A stretch of 48,795 nucleotides of DNA from an uncultured Oscillospiraceae bacterium (GCA_947626845.1 CANQTW010000016.1:1-48795), one strand, 5' to 3'. Counted from the first letter of the stretch, positions 1-8,098 are shown. The notes: generated by a model not told the origin, from the sequence alone. Program-made: numbers and translations.

Positions 1-561
1 AACGACAACTCCACCTGGAAGATCATCATCGGCATCCTGCTGATCGTGGTGCTCATTGCCGCCGTCATCGTGATCCTTGTCACCAGCGCCAACGACAAGG
101 GCCCCAGCAACGATTCCAGCAGCGAATCCTATAACAACTCCTCTGAAAATATCCAGGGCGGTTCCGGCGGCGGCACCGACAGCAGCGACGACAGCTCCAA
201 CCCCGGCACCGACAGCACCGATGACAGCTCCAACCCCGGTACCGACAGCAGCGATGACACCAGCGACATCCCCGTACCGGTGATCGCCACCAGCATCACC
301 GTCCACAAGGGGAACAGCCGCAACGAGGCCACCGACTTCGTGCTCCACGTGGGCGACAACTACAGCGTCACCGCCGTGGTCACCCCGTCCAACGCCACCA
401 GCATCCCCACCTGGTCCTGCGATAAGCCGGACGCCTTGACCATCATCCCCGACGAGACCGGCATGAAGGCCACCCTGACCGTCACCGGCACGGGCACGGT
501 CAACGTCACCGTCACCGTGGACAGCCTGGACTACACCTTCATCGTCCGCTGCCGCAAATAA
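1..561 (+). CDS. Membrane-anchored protein with C-terminal Ig-like domain (5' end missing)
   Basis: The reading frame is open from the first base of the window, so the true start lies upstream. A hydrophobic segment of about 20 residues (IIIGILLIVVLIAAVIVILV) is visible near the left edge, followed by a Ser/Asp/Gly-rich low-complexity linker with a repeated SSNPGTDS unit. The last ~90 residues resemble a bacterial Ig-like domain of the BIG_2 type (ITVHKG, then GDNYSVTAVVTPSNAT, then TGTGTVNVTVTV). The layout suggests a cytoplasmic N-terminus, one membrane span and an extracellular linker carrying the domain. In related Clostridia such proteins often begin with a zinc ribbon, but that part is not visible here. 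Function is unknown. Confidence 0.75.
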   Translation, partial: NDNSTWKIIIGILLIVVLIAAVIVILVTSANDKGPSNDSSSESYNNSSENIQGGSGGGTDSSDDSSNPGTDSTDDSSNPGTDSSDDTSDIPVPVIATSITVHKGNSRNEATDFVLHVGDNYSVTAVVTPSNATSIPTWSCDKPDALTIIPDETGMKATLTVTGTGTVNVTVTVDSLDYTFIVRCRK

Positions 562-580
562 GCCAAGAGAAGAATAAGCA

Positions 581-609
581 AACCGCCTCCCGCACGGGAG
601 GCGGTTTTT
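581..609 (+). terminator. Rho-independent terminator of the Ig-like protein gene
   Basis: The inverted repeat AACCGCCTCCCG / CGGGAGGCGGTT is followed by a T run, 20 bases after the stop codon at 561. Confidence 0.9.
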
Positions 610-610
610 A

Positions 611-647
611 GACTGTCGGCAAAGGCCTGACGGGCTTTTTCGACAGT
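611..647. repeat. Solitary S hairpin of the SBA repeat family
   Basis: The arms ACTGTCG and CGACAGT enclose an inner GGCCTGACGGGC hairpin. The same unit begins the full SBA element at 48459, and a related hairpin begins the one at 18530. Here it stands alone between two terminators. Confidence 0.6.
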
Positions 648-649
648 TA

Positions 650-678
650 AAAAGACCGCCTTTCGGCGGTCTTTTTTT
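650..678. terminator. Bidirectional terminator at the 3' end of the tRNA array
   Basis: The stem AAAGACCGCC / GGCGGTCTTT has T runs in both directions. On the minus strand it directly follows the CCA end of tRNA-Lys, so it most likely ends the tRNA transcript. Confidence 0.85.
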
Positions 679-753
679 GGTGACCTGGCCGGGATTCGAA
701 CCCGGGACACCCTGCTTAAAAGGCAGGTGCTCTGCCTGCTGAGCTACCAAGTC
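678..753 (-). tRNA. tRNA-Lys (anticodon TTT)
   Basis: It folds as a cloverleaf with acceptor GACTTGG / CCAGGTC, a D-arm starting TAGCTC, anticodon loop CTTTTAA, T-arm CCGGGTTCGAATCCCGG, discriminator A and an encoded CCA. It is the last gene of a five-tRNA minus-strand array. Confidence 0.97.
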
Positions 754-759
754 ATACCT

Positions 760-826
760 TGTTCCATCGTATAATCAAAACGATTTTTTCCGGCGACATG
801 CGCGTCGGAAAAAATCCCTTTTGTCC
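760..826 (-). repeat. Fragment of the SBA repeat (module A)
   Basis: The module A hairpin CCGACGCGCATGTCGCCGG with AT-rich outer arms is present with part of its downstream tail. The B hairpin is absent. It lies just upstream of tRNA-Lys, between the tRNAs. Confidence 0.7.
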
Positions 827-833
827 TGCTTGG

Positions 834-1068
834 TCCCCGCGCGATCACGGATCGCGTGGGGAGAGGAGGAGCGAACCATTGCGGCTTCCGCGTCAATGGG
901 GTCCCCGCAAAATCAAAGATTTTGTGGGGAGAGGAGGAGCGAACCATTGCGGCTTCCGCCATAATGGGGGCCCCCGGCGGGCTGTTGCCCGCTGGGGAAA
1001 GGACGAACGATGCCCGCGCCTGAGGGCGAATACTTGGAGCCCGAAGTAAAGCGGCATCGATGAGGACG
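834..1068 (+). repeat. Three tandem D-family hairpin repeats (D1, D2, D3) inside the tRNA array
   Basis: This 235-base spacer between tRNA-Gln and tRNA-Lys holds no gene. D1 (834-899) and D2 (901-964) each have an outer CCCC/GGGG clamp, an inner stem (GCGATC/GATCGC in D1, AAAATC/GATTTT in D2), the constant GAGAGGAGGAGCGAA, and a second hairpin CCATTGCGG / CCGC..AATGG. D3 (965-1068) is the long variant, with P1 CGGGC/GCCCG, a stem CGATGCC / GGCATCG, and an inner GGGC/GCCC stem around GAATACTTGGA. The different stem sequences in otherwise constant surroundings mark them as members of one structured family. Confidence 0.85.
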
Positions 1069-1143
1069 TGGCAGGGATGGCGGGACTCGAACCCACGAAT
1101 GCAGGAGTCAAAGTCCTGTGCCTTACCGCTTGGCGACATCCCT
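1069..1143 (-). tRNA. tRNA-Gln (anticodon TTG)
   Basis: Acceptor AGGGATG / CATCCCT, anticodon loop CTTTGAC, T-arm GTGGGTTCGAGTCCCGC, discriminator G and an encoded CCA. Confidence 0.96.
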
Positions 1144-1189
1144 ATTTTCTATTTACATGTTGACGCCGCCTTCAGGCGGCGTCAACGCA

Positions 1190-1267
<78 letters not shown>

Positions 1268-1278
1268 ATATTCAATTG

Positions 1279-1338
1279 GTCCCCCGCGCGATCTTTGATC
1301 GCGTGGGGAGGGGGAAGAACGCGGCTTCCGCGACGACG
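1279..1338 (+). repeat. D-family hairpin repeat D4
   Basis: Short form: CCCC/GGGG clamp, inner stem GCGATC/GATCGC with loop TTT, then GGGAGGGGGAAGAAC and the common tail GCGGCTTCCGCGACGACG. It fills the spacer between tRNA-Arg and tRNA-His. Confidence 0.8.
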
Positions 1339-1339
1339 T

Positions 1340-1416
1340 TGGCACGCCAAGAGGGACTCGAACCCCCGGCCTACTGCTTAGAAGGCAGTTGCTCTATCCT
1401 GCTGAGCTATTGGCGC
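1340..1416 (-). tRNA. tRNA-Arg (anticodon TCT)
   Basis: The anticodon loop is CTTCTAA and the T-arm GGGGGTTCGAGTCCCTC. Acceptor GCGCCAA pairs with TTGGCGT, with a G-U pair at the end. CCA is encoded. Confidence 0.95.
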
Positions 1417-1478
1417 ATGTTGAGCCGGCATCAGGCTGGCCTGTACCGGGCGCTGCCATGCGATCACTGCCTTGCTGC

Positions 1479-1553
1479 TGGAGCGGGTGATGGGAATCGA
1501 ACCCACGTCCCCAGCTTGGAAGGCTGGTGCACTAACCGTTGTGCTACACCCGC
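1479..1553 (-). tRNA. tRNA-Gly (anticodon TCC)
   Basis: Acceptor GCGGGTG / CACCCGC, anticodon loop CTTCCAA, T-arm GTGGGTTCGATTCCCAT, discriminator T and an encoded CCA. It is the first tRNA of the array; its 5' end, not its 3' end, faces the prophage. Confidence 0.97.
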
Positions 1554-1665
1554 GGGTATCTACCGATCTTCACGCCGCTCAAGTCTCATGAAGTTCAGTA
1601 TCTTCACGGCCTAATGATGGTAACACATAATTTCCCCTTTGTCAAATGTTTTTTGAAAAATTCAG

Positions 1666-1703
1666 AAAAATATACCCCCTCTTATCGGAGGGGGGTATAT
1701 TTT
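1666..1703 (-). terminator. Terminator of the repressor/ImmA operon
   Basis: A long stem (AAAATATACCCCC / GGGGGTATATTTT) directly abuts the stop codon of the ImmA-like gene and is followed by a T run on the minus strand. Confidence 0.9.
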
Positions 1704-2092
1704 CATCCGTTCAAAGCGGCTGTCAGCTTGTCCACATACGTCTTCAGCGCCTCCAAGGAGGGAAAGACGGGGATCGCCTCTCTCTGCCGTGAAAAAACGT
1801 TCCGCGGGGCGGGCTTCGGCGGCTCCGGCTTTTGGGGAGCCGGATCGGAAACCGGCGCGGCGGCGGGCGCCAGCCCGTCGGCCTCCCGTTCCAGGTCCTC
1901 CACGGGCCTTTCGGAATAGAAGTGATCCCGAAAAATGTGCCGCAGCTCATGCTCCAGGCACTCCTTCCGTCGGGCGGGGCTCAGGCGGCTGCTCAGGTAG
2001 ATGTCAAAGGTCCCGTCGTCGTTGGGGACGGTGACCCCCTCCACCGTTGGCGGAAAATCTACGACCCGGACAAAATAATCCGGCGTCCACAC
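1703..2092 (-). CDS. ImmA/IrrE-family metallopeptidase of the prophage lysogeny module
   Basis: This 129-residue protein contains HELRHIFRDHFY at about residues 48-59, which fits the HExxH zinc-binding motif of ImmA/IrrE peptidases. The family member ImmA cleaves the cognate phage or ICE repressor to trigger induction. Here it follows the repressor gene with a 3-base gap in one operon, so the repressor is the likely substrate (inference). The C-terminal half is Pro/Ala-rich and ends in a short helical tail. The start is GTG at 2092. The protein is short but has the core motif. Note that it follows the repressor rather than preceding an integrase. Confidence 0.75.
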   Translation of the reverse strand: MWTPDYFVRVVDFPPTVEGVTVPNDDGTFDIYLSSRLSPARRKECLEHELRHIFRDHFYSERPVEDLEREADGLAPAAAPVSDPAPQKPEPPKPAPRNVFSRQREAIPVFPSLEALKTYVDKLTAALNG

Positions 2093-2095
2093 GGT

Positions 2096-2467
2096 TTACT
2101 CGCCCTTCTGCTCGGTGCGGCGCAGGGCGTCGATGATGGCGACAGCCCGCTCCACATCCTTGGTGGAGGCGTCCTTGGCCAGGGAGAACAGCATCCGGCA
2201 CTCGCTGCGGTTGCGCAGCATGTCCAGATAGGACTCCAGCTCCGCGTCCATGGGGGCGGAGAAGGGCATCCTGTCGGTGCTCTCGCCCTTGAGGTACGCC
2301 AGAGACACGCCGAAGAAGTCGGCGATCTTCTTCAGAGTGGAATCTCTGGGGACGCTGGACCCGGACTTCCAGGTGCTCAGCGCCGCCTGGGAGATGCCCG
2401 TCTCCTTGGACACCCGGTAGGACGTTACGCACTGTTCCTTACAAAGTTGCATAAAAATTTCGTACAT
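2096..2467 (-). CDS. XRE/cI-like phage repressor
   Basis: The N-terminal ~65 residues form a helix-turn-helix of the XRE type (SYRVSKETGISQAALSTWKSG, then PRDSTLKKIADFFGVSLAYLKG). The C-terminal part has no LexA/S24 autocleavage signature that I can see, which fits control by the downstream ImmA-like protease. The ATG at 2467 has a good AGGAG site upstream. A consensus minus-strand promoter at 2663-2691 would give a leader of about 190 bases. It probably represses the plus-strand promoter at 2513-2541 that leads into the structural genes. Confidence 0.85.
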   Translation of the reverse strand: MYEIFMQLCKEQCVTSYRVSKETGISQAALSTWKSGSSVPRDSTLKKIADFFGVSLAYLKGESTDRMPFSAPMDAELESYLDMLRNRSECRMLFSLAKDASTKDVERAVAIIDALRRTEQKGE

Positions 2468-2512
2468 TTTTTGTTCACTCCTACAAATAATTATTAATGC
2501 TTAAAAAAGTGC

Positions 2513-2541
2513 TTGACAATTTGCGGCGGGTGAAGTATAAT
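2513..2541 (+). promoter_or_regulatory. Consensus promoter towards the prophage structural genes
   Basis: TTGACA (2513-2518), a 17-base spacer and TATAAT (2536-2541) make a perfect sigma-A promoter, reading right. Its sequence closely matches the minus-strand promoter at 2663-2691, so the two face each other and their transcripts would overlap by about 100 bases. The 2542-2735 stretch carries no gene. Confidence 0.85.
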
Positions 2542-2662
2542 ACGACCATCAAAGCAAAGCAAACTTGAGAATAGTTCCTTACATTCCATTTACAAGCTTT
2601 GTGTGGCTTCGACTATTTTTCACCCGGCAGCGGGAGCTTGCGACTTGGGTAAAGATATATGA

Positions 2663-2691
2663 AGTATACCACACCCGCTTAATTTTGTCAA
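2663..2691 (-). promoter_or_regulatory. Promoter of the repressor operon
   Basis: On the minus strand: TTGACA (2686-2691), a 17-base spacer and TATACT (2663-2668). The palindrome AAGCAATGCTT lies just upstream of and overlaps the -35 box and is a candidate operator. The shared core GCGGGTG in the spacer is also present in the opposing promoter. Confidence 0.8.
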
Positions 2692-2735
2692 GCATTGCTT
2701 TGAAATTAATTTTTCTTTTTGGGAGGAATGTGCAG

Positions 2736-3002
2736 TTGACGATTTGGAAAAAAAGGCTTGTTCCGGAGGGCGGGGAGCCGCCCGAAAACCGGGAGATGAC
2801 GGGCCTGTACTGCCGGCGCTGTCTTCAGGAGATGGAGCGCGGCGAGGTCTACGGCGTGGGGGAACGGGGCGCGGTGCTGTGCGCCGCCTGCGCCGGCGAG
2901 GAGTGGGAGAGCCTTACGGAGAGCGAGAGGCTTCTCCTGCTGGGGTTTCATGTCCCGTCCCCCGTCGGGGACGCGGACGGCTGTGAGGAAGGGGGGATAT
3001 GA
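2736..3002 (+). CDS. Small zinc-ribbon-like phage protein
   Basis: About 88 residues with two CxxC knuckles (YCRRC and LCAAC) about 27 residues apart, consistent with a small zinc-binding domain. I place the start at TTG 2736, nine bases after GGAGG at 2722-2726; GTG 2730 is possible but too close to the ribosome site. The stop overlaps the next start (ATGA), so it is translationally coupled to the putative small terminase. Position first in the late operon suggests an early regulatory or packaging accessory role, but function is unknown. Confidence 0.65.
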   Translation: MTIWKKRLVPEGGEPPENREMTGLYCRRCLQEMERGEVYGVGERGAVLCAACAGEEWESLTESERLLLLGFHVPSPVGDADGCEEGGI

Positions 3003-3403
3003 TGGAGCTGACCGCCAAGGAGCTGAGCGACGGCATCGACAGGTGCATCGCCCACTGCACGGACACGGGGGAAGCGCCGGTGGGGTTTGTCCTGCACAAA
3101 TTTGTGGACGTGCCCGAAGAGGAGCTGGCCCGCTATCTGGAGGAGGGGGAGAAGATGCGCCGGGGGGAGCTGAAATTCTCCAAGAGCCTGGACGTCCGCT
3201 TTCTGGCCGCCCGCCGTTGGGACGAGTTCAAGACGTTCTTCTGGCTGGACAGGGCCCAGCGGGACCCCAAAAACGCCAGCTTCGCCATGTTCAACCTGAA
3301 GCAGACGGAAAACGGCGGCTACGCCGAGAAGGAGGCGAAAGCGGGCAAAAGCACCGTGGTCATCCGGCTGGACGGCGTAGGCGGACGGGAGGCCATGGAA
3401 TGA
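2999..3403 (+). CDS. Putative small terminase subunit
   Basis: A 134-residue, charged, mostly helical protein directly before the large terminase gene and overlapping the preceding stop codon by the ATGA arrangement. Small terminases recognise phage DNA and form a ring that regulates the ATPase. The identification rests on position and size; I do not see a diagnostic helix-turn-helix. ATG 2999 and ATG 3002 are both possible starts. Confidence 0.5.
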   Translation: MMELTAKELSDGIDRCIAHCTDTGEAPVGFVLHKFVDVPEEELARYLEEGEKMRRGELKFSKSLDVRFLAARRWDEFKTFFWLDRAQRDPKNASFAMFNLKQTENGGYAEKEAKAGKSTVVIRLDGVGGREAME

Positions 3404-3436
3404 GAGGCCCGCGGAAAAGGAGGGAGAGGAGAGAAA

Positions 3437-4804
3437 ATGGAGAAATCGGAAAATGACCGGATCGTCTTTGACCCCGGCACGGCCAACGAGAAGCAGAAGC
3501 TGTTTTTCCTGGCCAGAGCGCCCTTCATCGCCTACGGCGGGGCCAAGGGCGGGGGAAAGACCTGGGCCGTCAGGACGAAAGCCGTGGGCGGGGCCATCTG
3601 CAACCCCGGACTTCGGGTCCTGATCATGCGGCGCACCTACCCGGAGCTGGAGGAGAACCACATCGGCCCCATCGTGCGCATGGTGCCGCCGGAGATCGGT
3701 ACATACCTGGCCACGACCAGGCGGATGACCTTCTTCAACGGCTCCAGCGTCAAATTCGGCCACTGGGCGGGGGAGCTGTCGGAGCTTGAGTACCAGGGGC
3801 AGGAGTTTGACTGGATCTTCATCGACGAGGCCACCCAGTTCACCGAGCGGGCCTTCAACTACCTGAAGGGCTGTCTGCGCGGCGTGAGCCCCTACCAGAA
3901 GCGCCTGTACCTGACGTGCAATCCGGGAGGCGTCGGACACACCTGGGTCAAACGGCTTTTCATCGACAGGGACTACCGGCGCTCCGATAACGCCGAGGAA
4001 AACGAGGACCCGGAGGACTATGTGTTCATCCCCGCCACGGTGGAGGACAACAAATTCCTGCTGAAAAACTCGCCGCACTATCTGAAAATGCTGTCCCAGA
4101 TGCCGGAGAACGTGCGGAAAGCCTACCGCTACGGCGACTGGGACGCCCTGGGCGGCAGCTATTTTTCCGAGCTGCGGCGGGACACGCACACCTTTTCGCC
4201 CATGCGTATCCCCCACCACTGGCGGCGCTACCGGGCCATGGACTACGGTCTGGATATGCTGGCGGTGCTGTGGATCGCCGTGGACGGGGAGGGGCGCAGC
4301 TGGGTCTACCGGGAGTGGACAAAGCCCGGCCTCATCGTGCGGCAGGCGGCGGCGGGGATACTGGAGCGGACGCTTCCGGGGGAGACCGTGGACGCCACCT
4401 TCGCCCCACCGGACCTGTGGAGCACCCAGAAGGACACCGGCAGGACCATGGAGGAAATTTTTCGCTCCGGCGGGGTGCCCCTGACGCGGGCGGACAACAG
4501 CCGCGTCCAGGGCCACATGCTCATCAAGGACATGCTGGCCCCCCGTTCCGACGGCAGGCCGGGGCTGATGATCTCCACCGACTGCCGGCGGCTCCTGGCG
4601 GATATGGCCGCCATCCAGGCGGACGATGAAAACCCCGGCGACGCCGCCAGGGACCCCCATGAGGTCACTCATACCGTGGACGCCCTGCGCTATTACTGCG
4701 TCTCCCGCGTGGCTCCGGCAGACCCGCCTCCGGCGGAGGCGGAGGCGTGGACCGACGACTCCTTCTGGGGCGGGGAGCCGGCCTGGAGCTATCTGATGTA
4801 TTGA
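3437..4804 (+). CDS. terL: Phage terminase large subunit
   Basis: The 455-residue protein has the two TerL domains. The N-terminal ATPase shows Walker A GGAKGGGKTW (about residues 34-43) and Walker B with catalytic acid DWIFIDEATQF (about 129-139), followed by the coupling motif LTCNPGG. The C-terminal RNase H-fold nuclease begins with AMDYGLD (about residue 264) and has later acidic residues in DEN and HEVTHTVDALRY. It drives DNA into the procapsid and cuts concatemers. A strong GGAGAGGAG ribosome site precedes the ATG. Length and motif order are normal, so the packaging motor looks intact. Confidence 0.93.
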   Translation: MEKSENDRIVFDPGTANEKQKLFFLARAPFIAYGGAKGGGKTWAVRTKAVGGAICNPGLRVLIMRRTYPELEENHIGPIVRMVPPEIGTYLATTRRMTFFNGSSVKFGHWAGELSELEYQGQEFDWIFIDEATQFTERAFNYLKGCLRGVSPYQKRLYLTCNPGGVGHTWVKRLFIDRDYRRSDNAEENEDPEDYVFIPATVEDNKFLLKNSPHYLKMLSQMPENVRKAYRYGDWDALGGSYFSELRRDTHTFSPMRIPHHWRRYRAMDYGLDMLAVLWIAVDGEGRSWVYREWTKPGLIVRQAAAGILERTLPGETVDATFAPPDLWSTQKDTGRTMEEIFRSGGVPLTRADNSRVQGHMLIKDMLAPRSDGRPGLMISTDCRRLLADMAAIQADDENPGDAARDPHEVTHTVDALRYYCVSRVAPADPPPAEAEAWTDDSFWGGEPAWSYLMY

Positions 4805-4821
4805 AACTGTATTGAGAAAGG

Positions 4822-7800
4822 ATGAGGAAAATAGCGAAGATCAGCACAAACGGAAACGAGCGCGTCTTCAAAATAAGCCAATGGCACGGGGTCAACGAGG
4901 CCCCGGAGGGGGAGGCGGCTTTAAAATCAGGGGAAGCGGCGGTGATGCGCAACTTCTGCGTCACCTCCGGCGGAGCGCTGAAAAAGCGGCCCGGAAGCCG
5001 GAACGTGGCGGGCTTTCTGGACAAGTACACCCCCCACGTCCGGGAGGGCGCGGCCAGGTGCCTTTTCACGGAGACGGGGATCGGGCCGGGCCATGAGCTG
5101 TACCCCCGGATGGAGTGCGACCAGGTGGGGGCCGTCAGATGCGCCGGGGCGGCGGTGACGGCGGACGGCGAGAGCGCCGGCGGACGCAAGGGGTATTTTC
5201 TCCCCTTGGACGGTCTCTGCTGGGCGCTGGACCGGGTGGAGCGCTCCGGCGCCGCGGGCGGAGAGGCCATTTCCGGCGGCACCGCGGTTCCGGGGACGCT
5301 CTCACAGCTGGCCTCCGGGACCCTGAACACCAAAACCAACGTCTACGGGGGCGTCCGGTATGTGGACACCTGGCCGGAGGCGGTGGTGGACAGCGCCGAG
5401 AGCGGCGTTCGGGTGACGGGCCAGACCACCCGTCGGGACGCGCCCGCCCGCAGGAGTACCGGCTGGGAGACCCAGGACGCGGGCGGGTGGCTGACGCGGG
5501 ACGGAAAGCTCTGGAAGTACTACGGGGCGCGGGTGGATACGTGCCGCTCCGGCTACGTGTGGAACAAATACCGGTGCGCCGTCTCCACGGTCAACCGGGT
5601 CTACTACGAGGAAGGGACCTGGAAGTATGTAGACGCCTCTACCCTAATGACAACGGACCCCTCACGGCCCGCGGCGGTGGGGGGCGACGCGGGATACCGG
5701 TTCAACGAGAGTACAGGCAAATATTATGGCACGGGGGGCACGAAGCGGATTTACGCCGGAGAATCCGGCACGGTCTATGTCGCCGCCGGCGACAACGAGT
5801 GCTATAAGACGGAGGTCTCCCGCACCGGCGCGTATTCCTCCGTGGTGCAGACCTATCGGGCGGTGTCCTACGGCCCATATACCAAAAACATCACGGAGTA
5901 TACCAGGGGCGCGGCCCTGGGGACGGTGGACACCCTGGACAGCGCCGTTCCCGACGGCGACAAGGGGTATACCTATGTGGACGACTTTACCCTGGACGGG
6001 GAGAATTACACGGTGATGCGGTTTGGACAGGACTATTACTGCTACGCCAGGACCTCCGATCAGCCGGACTTCTACGACCTGACGTACAGCTTTCACGGCT
6101 ATCCCATGACGGTGACGGCGGACACCTACCGGTGGTTTTTCAACGAGACCTACGCCCAGGCGGCGGGGGAGGTGGACGCGGCTGTGCGGTGCATCTGGTC
6201 CGGCTTTGTGAAAGGCCGGGAGGTGCTGTGCGCCGCCTGCGGCGGGGCGCTGTGGGAGCTGCGGGAGCAGGACGGCGTCTGGACGAGGGTGTCCGCCGGG
6301 GAGATGGACACCTCCAGGGACGTGTACATGTTCGGCTTCGACGAGAAGCTCTATATCCTGAACGGCGTGAAGTACATGGTGTGGGACGGGGAACGTCTGG
6401 AGGAGGTGGAGGGCTACCGGCCCCTGGTGGCCGTGGCCGTGGCCCCCGCCGGCGGCGGGACGCTCTTGGAGAACGTGAACCGCCTGACGGCGGGCCGTCG
6501 GGCCTGGTTTTCCCCGGACGGGGAAGCCAAGACGTTCCAATTGCCGGAGAAGGACATCAAATCCGTGGATTGGGTGAAGGATTTGGCGGAAACGGAGGTT
6601 TTGAGCGTCCTCACCGAGGAGAAAGCAGGGGGAGCAGACTCCCCTCAGACCCTGTGGGCCAGCTCCCCTCAGAGAGGGGAGACTCCCCTCAGTCTCGCTT
6701 CGCTCGACAGCTCCCCTCAGAGAGGGGAGCCAATGGCGGCGGCTGTGCCGTCCTACACCGTGGACCTTATTGCCGGGACGGTGACCTTTGAAACGGCGCC
6801 GGCGCGGGGGGTCAACTCCCTGGAGATCGCCTGGAGCGCCGGGGAGGACTACCGGGGGCAGGTGTGCGCCATGCGGTTCGCGGAGCTTTACAACGGGGCC
6901 CAGGATTCCCGCGTATTCCTCTACGGGGACGGCACCAACAGGGCCATCTACTCCGGCCTTGACTACGACGGGAAGCCCCGCGCGGACTATTTTCCCGACC
7001 TCTACGAGGTGTCCGTCGGGGACGCCAACACGCCTGTCACCGCCATGATCCGCCACTACGACAAGCTGATGGTGTTCAAGCAGGATTCCGCCTGGAGCGT
7101 CGGCTACGACACCATCACCCTGATGGACGGGACGGTGACGGCGGGGTTCTACGTGGCTCCGGTGAACCGTTCCATCGGCAGCTGCGCCTGGGGCCAGGCC
7201 CAGCTGGTGCAGAACAGGCCCCGCACCCTGGACGGGCGCAGTGTCATCGAGTGGCTGGCCACCGGCTCTTCAGGCATCACCGGCGACCAGCGCAACGCCC
7301 AGCGGGTGAGCCAGCGGGTGGACGCATCCATCCGCAAGTTCGACCTGAGCCGCGCCCGCACCTTCTACGACAAGTTCAGTCACGAGTATTTTGTCATCGG
7401 CGAGGACGGCACGGCCATCGTGCAGAACCTGGACGTGGACGCCTGGTATGTGTACACGGGCCTCCGGGTGACGTGCATGATCAACTACCGGGACGAGCTT
7501 TACTACGGCACCGGGGACGGGTATCTGAGGCACTTCTCCGACAGGTATTTTTCCGACAACGGGGAGCCTATCGACGCCTACTGGGAGTCCGGGGCCATGA
7601 GCATGGGCGAGGATTTCCGGCGCAAGTACTCCGCCATGGTGTGGATCGGCATCCGCCCGGAGGACAACGGGTATCTGGAGGTGACGGCCCAGACGGACCG
7701 GAAGAGCGATTTTGCCGTCTACGACGTCCGGAGCCTCAACGCCGCCGGCGTGCCGGAGATGGACAGGATCAAGCTGAAGGCGAAAAAATTCACCTATTAC

Positions 7801-7890
7801 AAGCTGATTTTACGCAACGACACCGCCGACAGAACCGCCACCGTGGTCAGCGCGGATATCCGGGTCCGTGGGACGGGATACGTCAGATAA
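4822..7890 (+). CDS. Large podovirus-type tail nozzle / stabilisation-like protein
   Basis: This 1022-residue protein starts with a region (QWHGVNEAPEG, then MRNFCVTSGGALKKRPGS) typical of phage proteins that place an N-terminal arm on the portal/tail and continue as beta-rich repeats, like P22 gp10-type stabilisation or nozzle proteins. The middle has many aromatic Tyr/Trp beta-strand segments (YYGTGGTK, YVDDFTLDGENYTV), and the end (MVWIGIRPEDNGYLEV, YYKLILRNDT) is beta-rich too. Residues about 603-637 derive from an in-frame intergenic-type repeat (see the repeat entry at 6629). Assignment to a head-tail or nozzle role is from overall pattern and neighbours, not a specific motif. Confidence 0.6.
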   Translation: MRKIAKISTNGNERVFKISQWHGVNEAPEGEAALKSGEAAVMRNFCVTSGGALKKRPGSRNVAGFLDKYTPHVREGAARCLFTETGIGPGHELYPRMECDQVGAVRCAGAAVTADGESAGGRKGYFLPLDGLCWALDRVERSGAAGGEAISGGTAVPGTLSQLASGTLNTKTNVYGGVRYVDTWPEAVVDSAESGVRVTGQTTRRDAPARRSTGWETQDAGGWLTRDGKLWKYYGARVDTCRSGYVWNKYRCAVSTVNRVYYEEGTWKYVDASTLMTTDPSRPAAVGGDAGYRFNESTGKYYGTGGTKRIYAGESGTVYVAAGDNECYKTEVSRTGAYSSVVQTYRAVSYGPYTKNITEYTRGAALGTVDTLDSAVPDGDKGYTYVDDFTLDGENYTVMRFGQDYYCYARTSDQPDFYDLTYSFHGYPMTVTADTYRWFFNETYAQAAGEVDAAVRCIWSGFVKGREVLCAACGGALWELREQDGVWTRVSAGEMDTSRDVYMFGFDEKLYILNGVKYMVWDGERLEEVEGYRPLVAVAVAPAGGGTLLENVNRLTAGRRAWFSPDGEAKTFQLPEKDIKSVDWVKDLAETEVLSVLTEEKAGGADSPQTLWASSPQRGETPLSLASLDSSPQRGEPMAAAVPSYTVDLIAGTVTFETAPARGVNSLEIAWSAGEDYRGQVCAMRFAELYNGAQDSRVFLYGDGTNRAIYSGLDYDGKPRADYFPDLYEVSVGDANTPVTAMIRHYDKLMVFKQDSAWSVGYDTITLMDGTVTAGFYVAPVNRSIGSCAWGQAQLVQNRPRTLDGRSVIEWLATGSSGITGDQRNAQRVSQRVDASIRKFDLSRARTFYDKFSHEYFVIGEDGTAIVQNLDVDAWYVYTGLRVTCMINYRDELYYGTGDGYLRHFSDRYFSDNGEPIDAYWESGAMSMGEDFRRKYSAMVWIGIRPEDNGYLEVTAQTDRKSDFAVYDVRSLNAAGVPEMDRIKLKAKKFTYYKLILRNDTADRTATVVSADIRVRGTGYVR
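6629..6733. repeat. REP-like CTCCCCTCAGAGAGGGGAG repeat inserted in a coding gene
   Basis: Three partly palindromic CTCCCCTCAG units lie within 105 bases, two of them as complete hairpins (CTCCCCTCAGAGAGGGGAG), with TCTCGCTTCGCTCGA between them. The insert keeps the reading frame of the nozzle-like gene and encodes two SSPQRGE copies. Such units are usually intergenic in gut Clostridia, which makes the coding location unusual. Confidence 0.8.
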
Positions 7891-8098
7891 GGTTCCGCCC
7901 TTAGAGGGCGGAGGGGGATTTACTTTCATCTCTTTTGTGTTGACAAAAGAGATGAAAGTAACAAAGCAGAGAAAAACAACCAGAGGGGGGATTTCGATTT
8001 CCCCCCTCTGGACACCCCCTTGAAACGACCAGAGGGGGTTGCGACCCCCATCTGGATTCCCCCAGGGGACCGCCCGCACGAAAACATCCCGTAAGGAT
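7891..8098 (+). repeat. E-family multi-hairpin repeat, copy E1
   Basis: Hairpins in order: CCGCCC/GGGCGG; CTTTCATCTCTTTTGT / ACAAAAGAGATGAAAG; CCAGAGGGGGGA / TCCCCCCTCTGG; CCAGAGGGGGT / ACCCCCATCTGG. The tail GGATTCCCCCAGGGG ends in a small hairpin and runs into repeat D5. Copies E2 (21279) and E3 (22523, minus) have the same order with compensatory stem changes. No gene is visible in this gap. Confidence 0.85.

Noticed and set aside
744..1139. Open frames across the tRNA array and D repeats
   Set aside because: They run through tRNA genes and hairpin repeats in both directions and have no ribosome sites or conserved residues.
1479..1553. tRNA-Gly as the prophage attachment site
   Set aside because: The prophage lies at the tRNA 5' side, no integrase is present, and no copy of the tRNA end was seen near 17.5 kb.
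2513..2691. Invertible promoter segment
   Set aside because: The inverted arms are only partly similar and no invertase gene is near; kept as a convergent-promoter finding instead.
2948..4672. Long minus-strand open frame opposite the terminase gene
   Set aside because: High GC gives long antisense frames. The plus strand has intact terminase motifs, and the minus frame has low-complexity Gly/Val/His/Pro-rich sequence with no ribosome site.
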